Shown here one piece after another: positions 1 through 8,718 of a stretch of 64,000 nucleotides of DNA. The stretch comes from Thiocapsa marina 5811 (GTDB taxonomy: Bacteria > Pseudomonadota > Gammaproteobacteria > Chromatiales > Chromatiaceae). The stretch covers positions 1 to 64,000 of the forward strand of contig NZ_AFWV01000006.1 of NCBI RefSeq assembly GCF_000223985.1. The letters are read 5' to 3'. Under the pieces are notes generated by a model. That model saw only the letters and a program-made list of their open reading frames with translations. It was not told the DNA's origin and made no database searches. The position numbers and the translations under genes were made by a program. Position 1 is the first letter of the stretch; the number at the start of each line of letters is the position of its first letter.

Positions 1-532
1 CTTTCAAGGACGGCGTGGCACACTGATGGAGTCTCTTTGTCTTCGCAAACAAGAGACTCTCCCGACGGGTGCTGTTGTTCAAGCACCCCGAGGGAGGCAC
101 ACCGCTCTCCCTCATGAAAGATGACGATTTAAGGGGGAAGAAACATCAGGGAAGGTGGCCGTACTCAGATGTGAGCGGTGAATGGATTGCAGCAACGCAT
201 CGAGGCAGCGGTGTAAGATGTTTCCGACATGCACGGTAGGTCTCTTGGTGGGTTTTGCCGCTTTCCAGGGACAACGATCTCCCGCGCATGTTTCATTCCG
301 TACCAATAATGATATTCAAGGTTATGATAAGATAAGATAAGATAGTAAGTTTCCTGGGACTGCCTCAGGGGATAAGCTCGTTTCGGCCGTCCATCGAAAT
401 AAAATGGCAACGCTCGATCAAATCCAGCAACTAGAGCGGGATCATCGGCGTGGATCCATTACCGCCCGAGTGGATATTAATGATTTAAACCCCAGCGTTG
501 CCGAGGAACCGTGACTTTAGGAGACTCTCTAA
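1..532. other. Non-coding left edge with two hairpins and a short GATAA repeat
   Basis: No convincing gene. The first 90 bases hold two adjacent hairpins (listed separately). GATAA is repeated three times plus GATAG at 326-345. The last bases carry the AGGAGA ribosome binding site (519-524) of the sulfotransferase that follows. Short frames here show no recognisable family. Confidence 0.6.
29..88. terminator. Two tandem hairpins, possible terminator of an upstream gene
   Basis: Positions 29-37 (GAGTCTCTT) pair with 51-59, and 67-73 (GGGTGCT) pair with 82-88. The second stem can be extended by flanking CTCCC/GGGAG. Neither is followed by a clear T-run, so a structured 3' end of a gene outside the window is possible but not shown. 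Confidence 0.4.
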
Positions 533-1279
533 ATGAATTATGCAAGTTTTGTTGTTCTGAGTACTCAGCGCAGTGGTTCCACACTGTTACGAACAGCCCT
601 CGATAGCCACCCCGAAATATCATGTCGCGGAGAATTGTTTCTGCCGTCTTACTCCCAGGGAGACTCGTTTCGGGATTTCGTATCGGAGAAAAAACTTTCT
701 CGAATCTCCGAGTTACTTCATAGGCGTCGTCTGGTGTACTCATATCTGGATCGCCTATATGACGATACGTTGGCGGGGGCGCGTGGATTCAAAATTATGT
801 ATGGCCAAATGGGATATCGGCCGTATAAGTTTCCAATGGTTTTTGACTATATTCGTGATTACGGTGTTCGTGTAATTCATCTTGTGCGGGAAAACACACT
901 TGATATTTGTATTTCACGTCAGTTCGCTCGAGCGAGTAAGACGTATCACGCAGTGGAGCAATATCAACCCAGGTCTCAGACGGTCAACATACCAACGCTT
1001 ATCCTTGAGATGAGAAAAGTGGAGCGAGAAAAGATTCGCTGGAGGTCCGCCGTCAAGGGTCTTCGCTGTCTTGATCAGACTTATGAGGATTTTGTTAACT
1101 CCCGATCAGAATCGTCGCGTCGAATACTTGAATTCCTTGGTGTGGAGTCAGCGATCGAGCTTGTGTCGCCACTGAAGAGGCTCTCAGGTGCTCATCTGAA
1201 CGAGAGAGTGCTGAACTACGAGGAGATGGTGCAGGAGGTGGTCAGCCATGGATACGGTCGCTTCTTGGCGGGGCCGTAA
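533..1279 (+). CDS. Sulfotransferase family protein
   Basis: A 248-residue cytoplasmic protein of the P-loop-like sulfotransferase superfamily, which moves sulfate from PAPS to a hydroxyl or amino group, often of a sugar. The N-terminus holds the 5'-phosphosulfate loop (STQRSGSTLL, about residues 10-19) right after the first beta strand, and the 3'-phosphate signature is seen as LVRENTLDICIS near residue 116. Length fits short bacterial members. The ATG at 533 has AGGAGA eight bases upstream. It looks more AT-rich than the transposon that follows, and stands alone between non-coding DNA and the DUF6399 element. The acceptor is unknown; the neighbouring polysaccharide genes make a glycan likely. 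Confidence 0.85.
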   Translation: MNYASFVVLSTQRSGSTLLRTALDSHPEISCRGELFLPSYSQGDSFRDFVSEKKLSRISELLHRRRLVYSYLDRLYDDTLAGARGFKIMYGQMGYRPYKFPMVFDYIRDYGVRVIHLVRENTLDICISRQFARASKTYHAVEQYQPRSQTVNIPTLILEMRKVEREKIRWRSAVKGLRCLDQTYEDFVNSRSESSRRILEFLGVESAIELVSPLKRLSGAHLNERVLNYEEMVQEVVSHGYGRFLAGP

Positions 1280-1312
1280 CTAGTTAGTTCAGTTTGTGCC
1301 AAAAACCGTTTT

Positions 1313-1320
1313 CGGTCGCT
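1313..1320. repeat. 8-bp target duplication, left copy (CGGTCGCT)
   Basis: CGGTCGCT abuts the left inverted repeat of the DUF6399-type element. The same octamer at 5842-5849 abuts the right end, as expected of a transposition target duplication. Confidence 0.85.
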
Positions 1321-1343
1321 GGCCTTGATCATCGATTGGTCCA
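1321..1343. repeat. Left terminal inverted repeat of DUF6399-type IS
   Basis: GGCCTTGATCATCGATTGGT followed by CCA. It pairs with 5819-5841 in inverted orientation with two mismatches. Confidence 0.85.
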
Positions 1344-1349
1344 GTGTTG

Positions 1350-2545
1350 CTAGGCCGCCACAGGGACGAGGTACGGTTGCCTCGCCTGGCGCGGTCGTCG
1401 TCGCGCCGGTCGGGCGGGCCAAGGCATGCGTTCGAGCACCTGCTCGAACAAGGAGGGGTGGGGCTGAGCGAAGAAGCGCTCGGCGGCCGTGGTGCCGTCG
1501 GGCCGCTTGATCGCAAAGTTGTGCAGCGCGGTCAAGACCTGCTGCTTGCTCGGGCCGAGGCGATGATGCCCATGCTGATAGAGCGCGAGGAAGCCGTTGC
1601 GCCCCTCGACACACGAGCTGCTGCGCTGGAACAGATCGGCACACTCCCCGGCGACCTGCTCGAGATGGTGACGGGTCTGCGGATCCAGCGACTGGATCGG
1701 GTGCGAGAGCTGCTGCAGCGGGGCGAGGCGCTGCGCACTCAGGGCTCGGAGTCGATGACGCGGCTCGGCGCGGGTGCTGCGTGCGGCGACGCGCTCCAGA
1801 TAGAGCGCCGGGATCAGGTCGTCAAGCATCGCCTGCTCGATCGCCGGTGCCAGGTCCAGGGCCTGTACCCAGGTGTTGACCATCATGAAGAAGAAGGCCA
1901 GCGTGGCGACGAGGCTGTGGGTCAAGCGCTTCGCCTTGGCCAGATGTGCACGCAGGCGCTCGGACAGATCCGCCTCCTCGGCGATCGCCTCCAGGCGCGT
2001 AAAGAGCGTCCCCAGACGCGCCTCCAACTGCTCGGGGGTTTGCGCCTGTCCCTGTTGGATCTCGTAGGGATGATCGACCTCGCCGAAAGCACCGATCAGG
2101 GCTTTGGCCTCGGCGCGGTGCGCGTGGGCCTGCTCGCGCGCGAGGCTGGCTTGGACGGAGGCGCTCAGCGCCTCATCGATGCGCGCAGCGAATGCCGGCG
2201 GGCGCCCGGGGCCGTGGCGGCGCCGATGGTAGGCCTGCTCGGCGGCGCATTCGTCTTGCCAGCGCGCCTTCGCCTCGGCCTCCGCCGTCTCGGCCTGTTG
2301 CTCGGCGCGCTTCAGCGACAGACTCATCGCCTGGCTCACCGCATGCTGCAGATGGAACAGGTCCGTGGAATGGTGTGCGTCCAGATCACGCTCGACATGC
2401 GCCAACAATCCCTTGGCCTCATCACTGGTGCCTTGCACCACCGTGACATTCAGACCCTCGAGTCCACCCTCGAGCGCCTGTGTCCAGGCCGCCGCCGAGC
2501 GCTCATCGCTCCTCTGCTCGAGCAGGATGAAGTTCGAGACCAGAT
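1350..2545 (-). pseudogene. DUF6399 transposase, C-terminal part (split by IS21)
   Basis: The frame ends at 1350 and codes for the larger C-terminal portion of a transposase of the DUF6399 type. It has a helical, Ala/Glu-rich middle region and the C-terminal block CVEGRNGFLALYQHGHHRL, then KRPDGTTAAERFF. These blocks recur in proteobacterial proteins annotated as DUF6399 transposases. The frame runs on upstream into the IS21 left end only by chance. Joining GIDLV (from 5190-5724) to SNFILLEQ here restores one continuous reading frame. The catalytic chemistry of this family is not known to me. Confidence 0.85.
2540..2545. repeat. 6-bp target duplication of IS21, left copy (CCAGAT)
   Basis: CCAGAT lies directly before the IS21 left end TGCGTATTCC. 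The other copy is at 5190-5195. Confidence 0.85.
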
Positions 2546-2561
2546 TGCGTATTCCACGCCC

Positions 2562-2666
2562 ATTCGGCCACCCATTCCACGGGCATTCGGCCACTGATTC
2601 CACGCTGATTCGGCCACCCGTTCCACGGCGATCCGGCCACTGATTCCACGGCCATTCGGCCACCCC
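2562..2666. repeat. Five 23-bp repeats at IS21 left end (IstA binding array)
   Basis: The core ATTCGGCCAC (once ATCCGGCCAC) begins at 2562, 2585, 2608, 2631 and 2654, exactly 23 bp apart, with ATTCCACG or GTTCCACG between. IS21 elements carry such multiple end repeats as transposase binding sites. An array this regular and long is more than the usual two or three. Confidence 0.85.
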
Positions 2667-2733
2667 CGGGCAGGGGGCGACGCAGGACCACGATCCACTA
2701 GGATCGACCCCTTTTTCGAAGCGAGGGGTCGAG

Positions 2734-4269
2734 ATGGAGCGTTTGTCCATGCGTAAGATTCGTGAGTATTTGCGCCTGCGGTTCGAGGGCGGTTTGTCGC
2801 ACCGGCAGATCGCGGCGAGCCTGCAGGTGTCGCGCAGCAGCGTCGGGGAGTACGAACGGCGCTTTGCCGTCTCGGGACTGAGTTGGCCCTTGCCCGAGGC
2901 CTTGAGCGATCGGGAGCTGGAGCGGCGGCTGTTTCCGCCGCCACCGGCGGTGCCGGGCGACACCCGCGTGGTGCCGGACTGGGCGGTGGTCCATCAGGAA
3001 CTGCGCCGTCCGGGCGTGACGCTGATGCTGTTGTGGGAGGAATACCGGGCCGCCCATCCCGAGGGCTTCGGCTACAGCTGGTTCTGCAAGCGCTACGAGG
3101 CCTGGAGCGGGTCGCTCGACGTGGTGATGCGCCAGACCCACCGCGCCGGGGAGAAGCTCTTCGTCGACTATGCCGGGCACACGGTGGAGGTCGTCGATCC
3201 GGCCAGCGGGGAGATCCGCACCGCACAGATCTTCGTGGCGGTGCTCGGGGCTTCCAACTACACCTATGCCGAGGCGACCTGGTCGCAAGGCCTGTCCGAC
3301 TGGATCGGCTCGCATGTGCGGGCCTTCGCCTACTTCGATGGGGCTCCAGCGATTCTGGTCCCGGACAATCTGCGCAGCGGCGTGAGCAAGGCGCATCGCT
3401 ACGAGCCGGATCTCAATCCCACCTATCTGGAGCTGGCCAACCACTACGGTGTCGCGGTCGTGCCGGCGCGGGTGCGCAAGCCGCGCGACAAGGCCAAGGC
3501 GGAAACCGGGGTGCAGATCGTCGAGCGCTGGATCCTGGCGGCGCTGCGCCACCAAAGCTTCTTCAGCCTGAGCGCGTTGAACACGGCGATCGGCGGCCTG
3601 CTGGAACGGCTCAATCAGCGGCCCTTCAAGAAATTGCCCGGTTCGCGCCGCACGGCCTTCGAGACGATCGATCGTCCGGCACTGCGCCCGCTCCCCCTGA
3701 CCCCTTACGTCTACGCCACCTGGAAGCGGGTGCGGGTGAACATCGACTATCACGTCGAGGTCGACGGGCACTACTACTCGGTGCCCTACACCCTGGTGAA
3801 GCAGGCCCTGGACGTGCGCCTCACCGAGCACACGGTCGAATGCTTCCACCACCGCCAACGCATCGCCAGCCACGTGCGCTCGCCGCTGAAGGGTCGCCAC
3901 ACCACCGTCCCCGAGCACATGCCCAAGGCCCATCGGGAGTTCGCCGAGTGGACCCCGGAACGCCTGGTGCGTTGGGCCGAAAAGACCGGACCGGCCACCG
4001 CCGGGGTCATCGGCCACATCATGGCCAACCGTCCGCATCCCCAGCAGGGCTTCCGCTCCTGTCTGGGGATCCTGCGCCTGGGCGAGCGTTACGGCAACGA
4101 CCGCCTGGAGGCCGCCTGTGCGCGGGCGTTGCGTCTGAACGCCTGCCGCTACAAAAGCATCGAATCGATGCTGCAACGCGGCCTCGACCGCCAAGCCCTC
4201 CCCGAACAGCAGAGCCTGGATCTACCCGTCGCCCACGACCACCTGCGTGGTCCGGGCTATTTCCACTGA
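2734..4269 (+). CDS. istA: IS21 transposase IstA
   Basis: A 511-residue transposase. Residues 1-45 form a helix-turn-helix (GLSHRQIAASLQVSRSSVGE). The DDE integrase core follows, with AGEKLFVDYAG as the first Asp strand, LVPDNLRSGV as the second, and a glutamate in KAKAETGVQIVERWI. The C-terminal part matches the Mu-type domain and includes DGHYYSVPYTLV. Length is normal for IstA. It acts with IstB in cut-and-paste or circle-mediated transposition. The istB gene begins 32 bp downstream. No frameshift seen. Confidence 0.93.
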   Translation: MERLSMRKIREYLRLRFEGGLSHRQIAASLQVSRSSVGEYERRFAVSGLSWPLPEALSDRELERRLFPPPPAVPGDTRVVPDWAVVHQELRRPGVTLMLLWEEYRAAHPEGFGYSWFCKRYEAWSGSLDVVMRQTHRAGEKLFVDYAGHTVEVVDPASGEIRTAQIFVAVLGASNYTYAEATWSQGLSDWIGSHVRAFAYFDGAPAILVPDNLRSGVSKAHRYEPDLNPTYLELANHYGVAVVPARVRKPRDKAKAETGVQIVERWILAALRHQSFFSLSALNTAIGGLLERLNQRPFKKLPGSRRTAFETIDRPALRPLPLTPYVYATWKRVRVNIDYHVEVDGHYYSVPYTLVKQALDVRLTEHTVECFHHRQRIASHVRSPLKGRHTTVPEHMPKAHREFAEWTPERLVRWAEKTGPATAGVIGHIMANRPHPQQGFRSCLGILRLGERYGNDRLEAACARALRLNACRYKSIESMLQRGLDRQALPEQQSLDLPVAHDHLRGPGYFH

Positions 4270-4301
4270 CCGTCACGCCACAACAGAGGAGTCAGACACC
4301 C

Positions 4302-5060
4302 ATGCTGCATCATCCCACTCTGGACAAGCTCCAACAGCTGCGCCTCACCGGCATGTCCACCGCCCTGCGCGAACAGCTCGACCTGCCAGAGATCCACACC
4401 CTGAGCTTCGAGGAGCGCCTCGGCCTGCTCGTGGACAGAGAGCTGACCCTGCGCGAGGATCGCCGCCTGCAGACCCGTCTGCGCCAGGCCAAGCTCAAGC
4501 ACAGCGCCTGCCTGGAAGACCTCGACTACACCACCCCGCGCGGTCTGGATCGCGGCCTCGTCACCCAACTGGCCACCGGCCAATGGATCCGCGAGGGTCT
4601 CAATTGCCTGGTCCTCGGCCCGACCGGCGTGGGGAAGACGTGGCTGGCGTGCGCACTGGCCCAGCAGGCCTGCCGCCAGGGTTTCACCACCCGCTATCTG
4701 CGTGCCCCGCGTCTGTTCGAGGAGTTGCGCCTCGCTCATGCCGACGGCGGCTTCCCCAAGCTCATGCGTAGCTTCGCCAAGACCGACCTGCTGCTGCTCG
4801 ACGACTGGGGGCTCATGGGCCTGGACGCCGAGGCCCGGCGCGACCTGCTCGAACTGCTCGACGACCGCCACGGCCAGCGCGCCACCCTCATCACCAGCCA
4901 GCTGCCGGTCGAGCATTGGCATGACCTGATCGGGGATCCCACCCTGGCCGACGCGATCCTCGACCGGCTGGTCCACAACGCCTACCGGATCACCCTCAAA
5001 GGCGAGTCGATGCGCAAACGCCACGCCCGGACGTTGACGCCGAGCGTACCCGCCGAGTAA
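4302..5060 (+). CDS. istB: IS21 helper ATPase IstB
   Basis: A 252-residue AAA+ ATPase related to DnaC/DnaI that assists IstA and target choice. Walker A is GPTGVGKTWLA, Walker B is LLLLDDWG, and sensor residues lie in ATLITSQLPVEHW. The start ATG at 4302 follows an AGAGGA ribosome binding site about a dozen bases upstream. The frame is open upstream of this ATG, but that stretch is only the istA gene read in another phase. Length is normal. Confidence 0.93.
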   Translation: MLHHPTLDKLQQLRLTGMSTALREQLDLPEIHTLSFEERLGLLVDRELTLREDRRLQTRLRQAKLKHSACLEDLDYTTPRGLDRGLVTQLATGQWIREGLNCLVLGPTGVGKTWLACALAQQACRQGFTTRYLRAPRLFEELRLAHADGGFPKLMRSFAKTDLLLLDDWGLMGLDAEARRDLLELLDDRHGQRATLITSQLPVEHWHDLIGDPTLADAILDRLVHNAYRITLKGESMRKRHARTLTPSVPAE

Positions 5061-5097
5061 CAATGACCCACCTGCGTCGCTTCGCTCCGACTGCCCC

Positions 5098-5189
5098 GGC
5101 CGAATGGCCGTGGAACGGGTGGCCGAATGCCGGTGGAATCGCCGGCCGGATGTCGGTGGAACAGGTGGCCGAATGGCGTGGAATGCGCA
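5098..5189. repeat. Four 23-bp repeats at IS21 right end
   Basis: GGCCGAAT or GGCCGGAT begins at 5098, 5121, 5144 and 5167, again exactly 23 bp apart and in inverted orientation to the left-end array. The final base of the element is 5189. Confidence 0.85.
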
Positions 5190-5195
5190 CCAGAT
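5190..5195. repeat. 6-bp target duplication of IS21, right copy (CCAGAT)
   Basis: CCAGAT directly follows the IS21 right end. It matches 2540-2545. Confidence 0.85.
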
Positions 5196-5724
5196 CGATG
5201 CCCACCAAACGCATGCCGTCTTTCCACGTCTCATCTTCGGCGATGCTCAGCAGGCGATGAGGCATGGCTTGGGCCAGCGTCCCGCGCAGTTCGGCGGCAG
5301 CGGTGACGATCCGCTCCTCCAGTTCAGTCTGGAATGCCTGCTGCGTGCCGTAGGAGGCGCCGATGAACGCCGACAGCCCACTGCGCTCGAGAAAGTCGCA
5401 GACCACGCGCACGCCCGCGCCGCCCTGCTCGCCGATGCTCCAGTGTGCGGCAACCAGGATCCGGCGCAGCCACACCACGCCCTCGGGGGTCTCGACGAAA
5501 GCCGACAGCGCCGCCGGCGCCAATGGCGCAGGGGACGCGTTCCAGTGACGCAGGGTGCTGCGCGCCACGCCGGCGCCGATGACCGCCGCGCGTTGACTCT
5601 GTCCATCCTGCCGGGCTTGCGCCACCGCATGCCGATGCTTGGCGCGATCCAAGCGATCATGGATTGGCGTGGGGCGTCGATCTGCACTAGAGTCGACACA
5701 GGCGGGAGCATCGGACAACGGCAT
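5190..5724 (-). pseudogene. DUF6399 transposase, N-terminal part (split by IS21)
   Basis: Starts at the ATG complementary to 5722-5724 and runs to the IS21 insertion point. It encodes an N-terminal helical region with a likely DNA-binding segment (RAAVIGAGVARSTLRHW), then SYGTQQAFQTELEERIV and AEDETWKDGMRLVGIDLV. The last residues continue directly into the fragment at 1350-2545 once IS21 and one CCAGAT are removed. In the present arrangement the frame runs a further 60 or so codons into IS21 and yields a useless tail. Confidence 0.82.
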
Positions 5725-5818
5725 TTCCCTCGGTCAGTTTGCACTTCCAAGGGTACGCCTTCCCGGCGCTCCTGCCACTCCTTCAGGGCGCTTGATCGCC
5801 TACCAAAATACCCCGTTT

Positions 5819-5841
5819 TGGACCAACCGATGATCGAGGCC
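5819..5841. repeat. Right terminal inverted repeat of DUF6399-type IS
   Basis: TGGACCAACCGATGATCGAG followed by GCC, the inverted partner of 1321-1343. Confidence 0.85.
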
Positions 5842-5849
5842 CGGTCGCT
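5842..5849. repeat. 8-bp target duplication, right copy (CGGTCGCT)
   Basis: Identical to 1313-1320 and abutting the right inverted repeat of the DUF6399-type element. Confidence 0.85.
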
Positions 5850-5984
5850 CATGCAGAATTAGTGTTTAGCGGACAGAACGGATAGCCGACCTAAAGAAGC
5901 GCGCTTAACTGTATGAACGTCTTTGCTCTGCTAGCACGCCGCTGCGCCCAACGTGGCAGGCATCCGATCTGAGGTTCGACGCGC

Positions 5985-6500
5985 TTGAATGATGTGAAGA
6001 CTCTCATGTTCCGGCTGGTCCGTCCGTTTTGCGACGCGCTCGACCGCTGGAGAGCCACGGCACTGGAGCGGCCGAAGCGCTTGCGCGCGGCGCAGGTGCG
6101 CGTTCGCGACTCAGAGGACCGCCGTGCCTACTGGAAAACGCGGGTGTTGGTGGCTGAGGGCCGGGCACCGGCGAGCGCCGCATCCGGGGTAAAACCGACA
6201 AGGACAGTGGCGAGGAGCCGCCCACGGCGCTGGCCCCGACGCATCTTGCCAACCACCATTGCCCCCTGGAGGTCATGCAAATCAGTCTGCAGTCTTACCT
6301 GCGCGCCAGCTTCGGTTGTCGCGGGGTCAGTTGGGTGCTGCGACCGTTGGCAGGGTACCTGCCGCTGGGTGCCCCCGCCTCCACCAACGTGCTGAATTGG
6401 TACTGTCGGTGGGGTTTGGCCCTCCTGCTGCACCTGGACGCAGTCGGGTGCGCATGGCGTGGGACAAGCGGCGTATCGAACCCCTGTGTGCCCTGATCGG
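5985..6500 (+). pseudogene. Degraded transposase remnant, N-terminal part
   Basis: Two overlapping frames each carry part of a transposase-like N-terminus. 5985-6170 reads LVRPFCDALDRWRATALERPKRLRA, and 6275-6430 reads QISLQSYLRASFGCRGVSWVL then PLGAPASTNVLNW. Both blocks resemble the helical and DNA-binding start of transposases seen in related bacteria, but they lie in different frames and no catalytic part follows. I cannot name the family. Decay by frameshift and deletion is the simplest reading. Confidence 0.5.
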
Positions 6501-6674
6501 AACCCACTATGACACGCGTGCGGCGTTGTGCGAGGCGCTGCACGCTGCCTGCGCCACGGCGCTTGAGGACCTGGATGACACCTTCTGGCGCTTGACCGAT
6601 CGGGACTATGCGCGTCTTCTCCAGGCGTTTGCCTAGGTTTTGCCGTATCGCGCGCGCTTGCCCGAGTGGACAGC

Positions 6675-6830
6675 ACAACTTTCACATCCGACGCGCCGAC
6701 GGCACGACCGCCGCCGAACGCTTCCTCGGATGGACACAGCCCGCGCTGTTCGAGCAACTTCTCCTGCGTGTGACCTTGCCGCCGCGCCTGCGACGCCGCC
6801 GACCCCGTCCGCCGAAACCACCCTATAATG
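6675..6830 (+). pseudogene. C-terminal fragment of a second DUF6399-type transposase
   Basis: The frame reads RRADGTTAAERFLGWTQP then ALFEQLLLRV and a basic tail rich in Arg and Pro. This matches the C-terminus of the transposase at 1350-2545 (RPDGTTAAERFF, SLFEQVLERM, then a basic tail) at clearly more than half of positions. Only about 50 codons remain, and the inverted repeat found at 1321 is not visible nearby. Confidence 0.7.
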
Positions 6831-6880
6831 CGGGTCGTGGGCTCAGGGCGGTGGCTGGGACAATGAACAGAGCCGGTTAG

Positions 6881-7315
6881 GCGCGTTGAGGACACGCTGG
6901 CAAAGGGATGGCGAGCGCAATGTGACAGCCGTCCCAAACAACGTTCACTCGGTGACGTAAACTCCTCTCACTGTCTACTTCGAATGGCGCTAACCCCAAC
7001 TAACATCACGGTTACGAATAAGAATGACAGGGTGGGATACTGGAACGATGGCCTCGTCCGTACGCCCAACCAACGGAGCACGCTGCGCAGAGCGTCACTG
7101 GGCATTACGCAGAACTGCAACGGAGGTGCAAGACCACCGTGAGGATCGGGTGGATGATCTGATGCAAATGGCCGAAAATGTTCACGCGAGACGTATAATA
7201 TAACGGCGCAGGCAAGAGCAGGTTCCTTGCCCGCGATTAACGGAGCCGCAGTGCTCCCTGAAAAGTCTAATCGAGCTGTTTCGTTTAGACCTAAGCATAC
7301 TTGCCGAGGTAAGGT
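6881..7315. other. Intergenic region upstream of secreted glycosidase-like gene
   Basis: No gene seen. GGCAAG and CTTGCC around 7210-7235 could form a small hairpin. The next gene has a GAGGTAAG ribosome binding site just before its ATG at 7316. The A/T-rich stretch near 7185-7205 is a plausible promoter area, but no confident -35/-10 pair was found. Confidence 0.4.
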
Positions 7316-8416
7316 ATGAAAATATTGTTTGCGCTAAGAAGTCTGCTTTATGGGGTGGTCTGTTCAACGTTAGTTGCTTTGCCCGTCCATGCCGATCAAT
7401 CCGTAGACAAGAAGTGGTTTCCCGGGCATTACGTTTATGCCAATGGAGTTAAAGGCGTAGCGCCAATCGCCCCGTATATGATTGAGAAAGCCAAAGACAA
7501 TCCGGATTTTACCGGCTACCATGTCCGCTATAAGTGGCGAGTCTTGGAGCCTGAAAAAGATGTCTATGACTTTTCAATGATAAGGCAAGATATTGCAACA
7601 GCGGTCAGAGACGGGAAAAAACTTATCATCACAATTTTGGACCGCGCCCACGACGCAGATCACGGCAGTCCTGTCCCCGACTATATCACGACAGATCCAA
7701 TCTATGAAGGCGGAATCTATAAGTACGCCGAGACTCAAGCCGGTGTCGCAAAGTACATGCCGAAATACTGGGTCCCTTCTGTCGCTGAACGGGTTGGTAA
7801 GTTGGCTGCCTCCATTGGAGACGAATTCGACGATGATCAGACCCTCTCCTACGTCAACACTGAAGAGACCGCATTGGTAGGAGCGCAGTTCCAAGACGGT
7901 TTTTCTGCGGATGCGTTGCGTGACGGGTATAGAACGATCCACTCTATCGCCGTTACGGGGCTGAAGAAGACGCTTTTCTCACAGTGGGTTAATTGGCGGG
8001 GTGGCTTAACAGAGGCGGGGGCCGACGAAATAATGGCTGCCCTTGTTGCGCAAGGTAGCGGATTTGGCGGGCCGGATGCGTTGGCGGTAGACCGCGCGAA
8101 TCTGCCCGACGGGACAGTTGGTGCGCTGGATAATGCGTTTGGGAAATACTACACGCAGTATATGGGCATTGCCCCGATTACGATGAGCGCTCAAATTCCG
8201 TCGATGGACGTCGCAAGCCCGCTTGAGAGTCTCAACTACGCTATCGATCTATTAGGCGCTCACTTCATGACCTGGAACCCCGGCGAGGGGCGCGCATGGT
8301 CGTTCGATGACACTATTACCATGCTGCGGCAAGAAGGTGCGAGGATTAAAAAAACTCCTCCTGGGAGCATGGTTCGTCTACCGCCACCAACGAACTTAGA
8401 ACTCCACTTTGAGTGA
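7316..8416 (+). CDS. Secreted glycoside-hydrolase-like (TIM-barrel) protein
   Basis: A 366-residue protein with a Sec signal peptide (hydrophobic run at residues 3-22, likely cleaved after PVHA at 26). The mature part resembles beta-glycosidases of the GH42/GH5-like TIM-barrel type. GYHVRYKWRVLEPEKDVYDF looks like the usual second-strand substrate region, KKLIITILDR follows, and YVNTEETALV could hold the acid/base Glu. FMTWNPGEGRAW near the C-terminus resembles a substrate-binding strand. A role in trimming or degrading an exopolysaccharide in the periplasm or outside fits the neighbourhood, but the family is not certain. Base composition is lower in GC than the surrounding transposons, suggesting separate origin. 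Confidence 0.6.
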   Translation: MKILFALRSLLYGVVCSTLVALPVHADQSVDKKWFPGHYVYANGVKGVAPIAPYMIEKAKDNPDFTGYHVRYKWRVLEPEKDVYDFSMIRQDIATAVRDGKKLIITILDRAHDADHGSPVPDYITTDPIYEGGIYKYAETQAGVAKYMPKYWVPSVAERVGKLAASIGDEFDDDQTLSYVNTEETALVGAQFQDGFSADALRDGYRTIHSIAVTGLKKTLFSQWVNWRGGLTEAGADEIMAALVAQGSGFGGPDALAVDRANLPDGTVGALDNAFGKYYTQYMGIAPITMSAQIPSMDVASPLESLNYAIDLLGAHFMTWNPGEGRAWSFDDTITMLRQEGARIKKTPPGSMVRLPPPTNLELHFE

Positions 8417-8715
8417 GACGGTGGGAGATAGCCTCGTTCGTAATTTCGTTGCGCCAAGTAAAACCTGGGAGGAGAGTAAGATTGTTGTCACCCACTTTAT
8501 TTCACCGGCCGGTTCACGAATTGATTCGCGCGGAATGCTCGCGGCTTTCCCGCACTGATCACCCCGGTGGCGCAGTGTCGGCAGGTGGAGGAGTGCGAGA
8601 AGCCCGAGGAGCGCGAAGGCGGTGTGTGGAGTGCTTCGCGGCGGTGATTGACCCGCCTGGGTCGGGCGCCTGAGTGGAGGGTGCCCGGCGGATGGCGACC
8701 CGCCGGGCGAGGGTC
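8417..8715. other. Intergenic region with a strong hairpin
   Basis: No gene recognised. GCCCGGCGG near 8684 pairs with CCGCCGGGC ending near 8711 (loop ATGGCGAC region), which could end transcripts from either side. Confidence 0.4.
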
Positions 8716-8718
8716 AGT

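Larger units (their letters stand above)
2546..5189 (+). mobile_element. Complete IS21-family element (istA/istB)
   Basis: The element is 2644 bp, with ends TGCGTATTCCAC (left) and TGCGCATTCCAC (right, read inward), starting TG and ending CA as IS21 elements do. It is flanked by CCAGAT on both sides. It encodes the IstA transposase and the IstB helper ATPase in the standard order. Both ends carry 23-bp tandem repeats. Both genes look intact, so it may still be active. Confidence 0.92.
1321..5841 (-). mobile_element. DUF6399-type insertion sequence, interrupted by IS21
   Basis: The element is bounded by 23-bp inverted repeats (1321-1343 and the complement of 5819-5841; 21 of 23 positions match) and by CGGTCGCT on both sides. 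Taking out the IS21 element and one 6-bp duplication leaves about 1.87 kb with a single transposase gene on the minus strand. The transposase is dead as it stands because IS21 splits it in two. The outer ends and duplication are intact, so insertion of both elements may be fairly recent. Confidence 0.85.

Noticed and set aside
326-345. GATAA tandem repeat as a regulatory site
   Set aside because: Three and a half copies are too few to argue more than a slippage tract, and no regulator binding GATAA arrays is indicated.
1344-2597. 417-codon plus-strand frame
   Set aside because: It is antisense to the DUF6399 transposase fragment, which has recognisable family blocks. The plus frame is low-complexity Leu/Arg/Gln.
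2698-4194. 498-codon minus-strand frame opposite istA
   Set aside because: Antisense shadow of a well-supported transposase; no domain features.
2883-5060. A 725-codon open frame through istA into istB
   Set aside because: Its first 470 codons are istA read in another phase (Arg/Ala/Gly-rich). The true IstB starts at ATG 4302 with a ribosome binding site, giving the normal family length.
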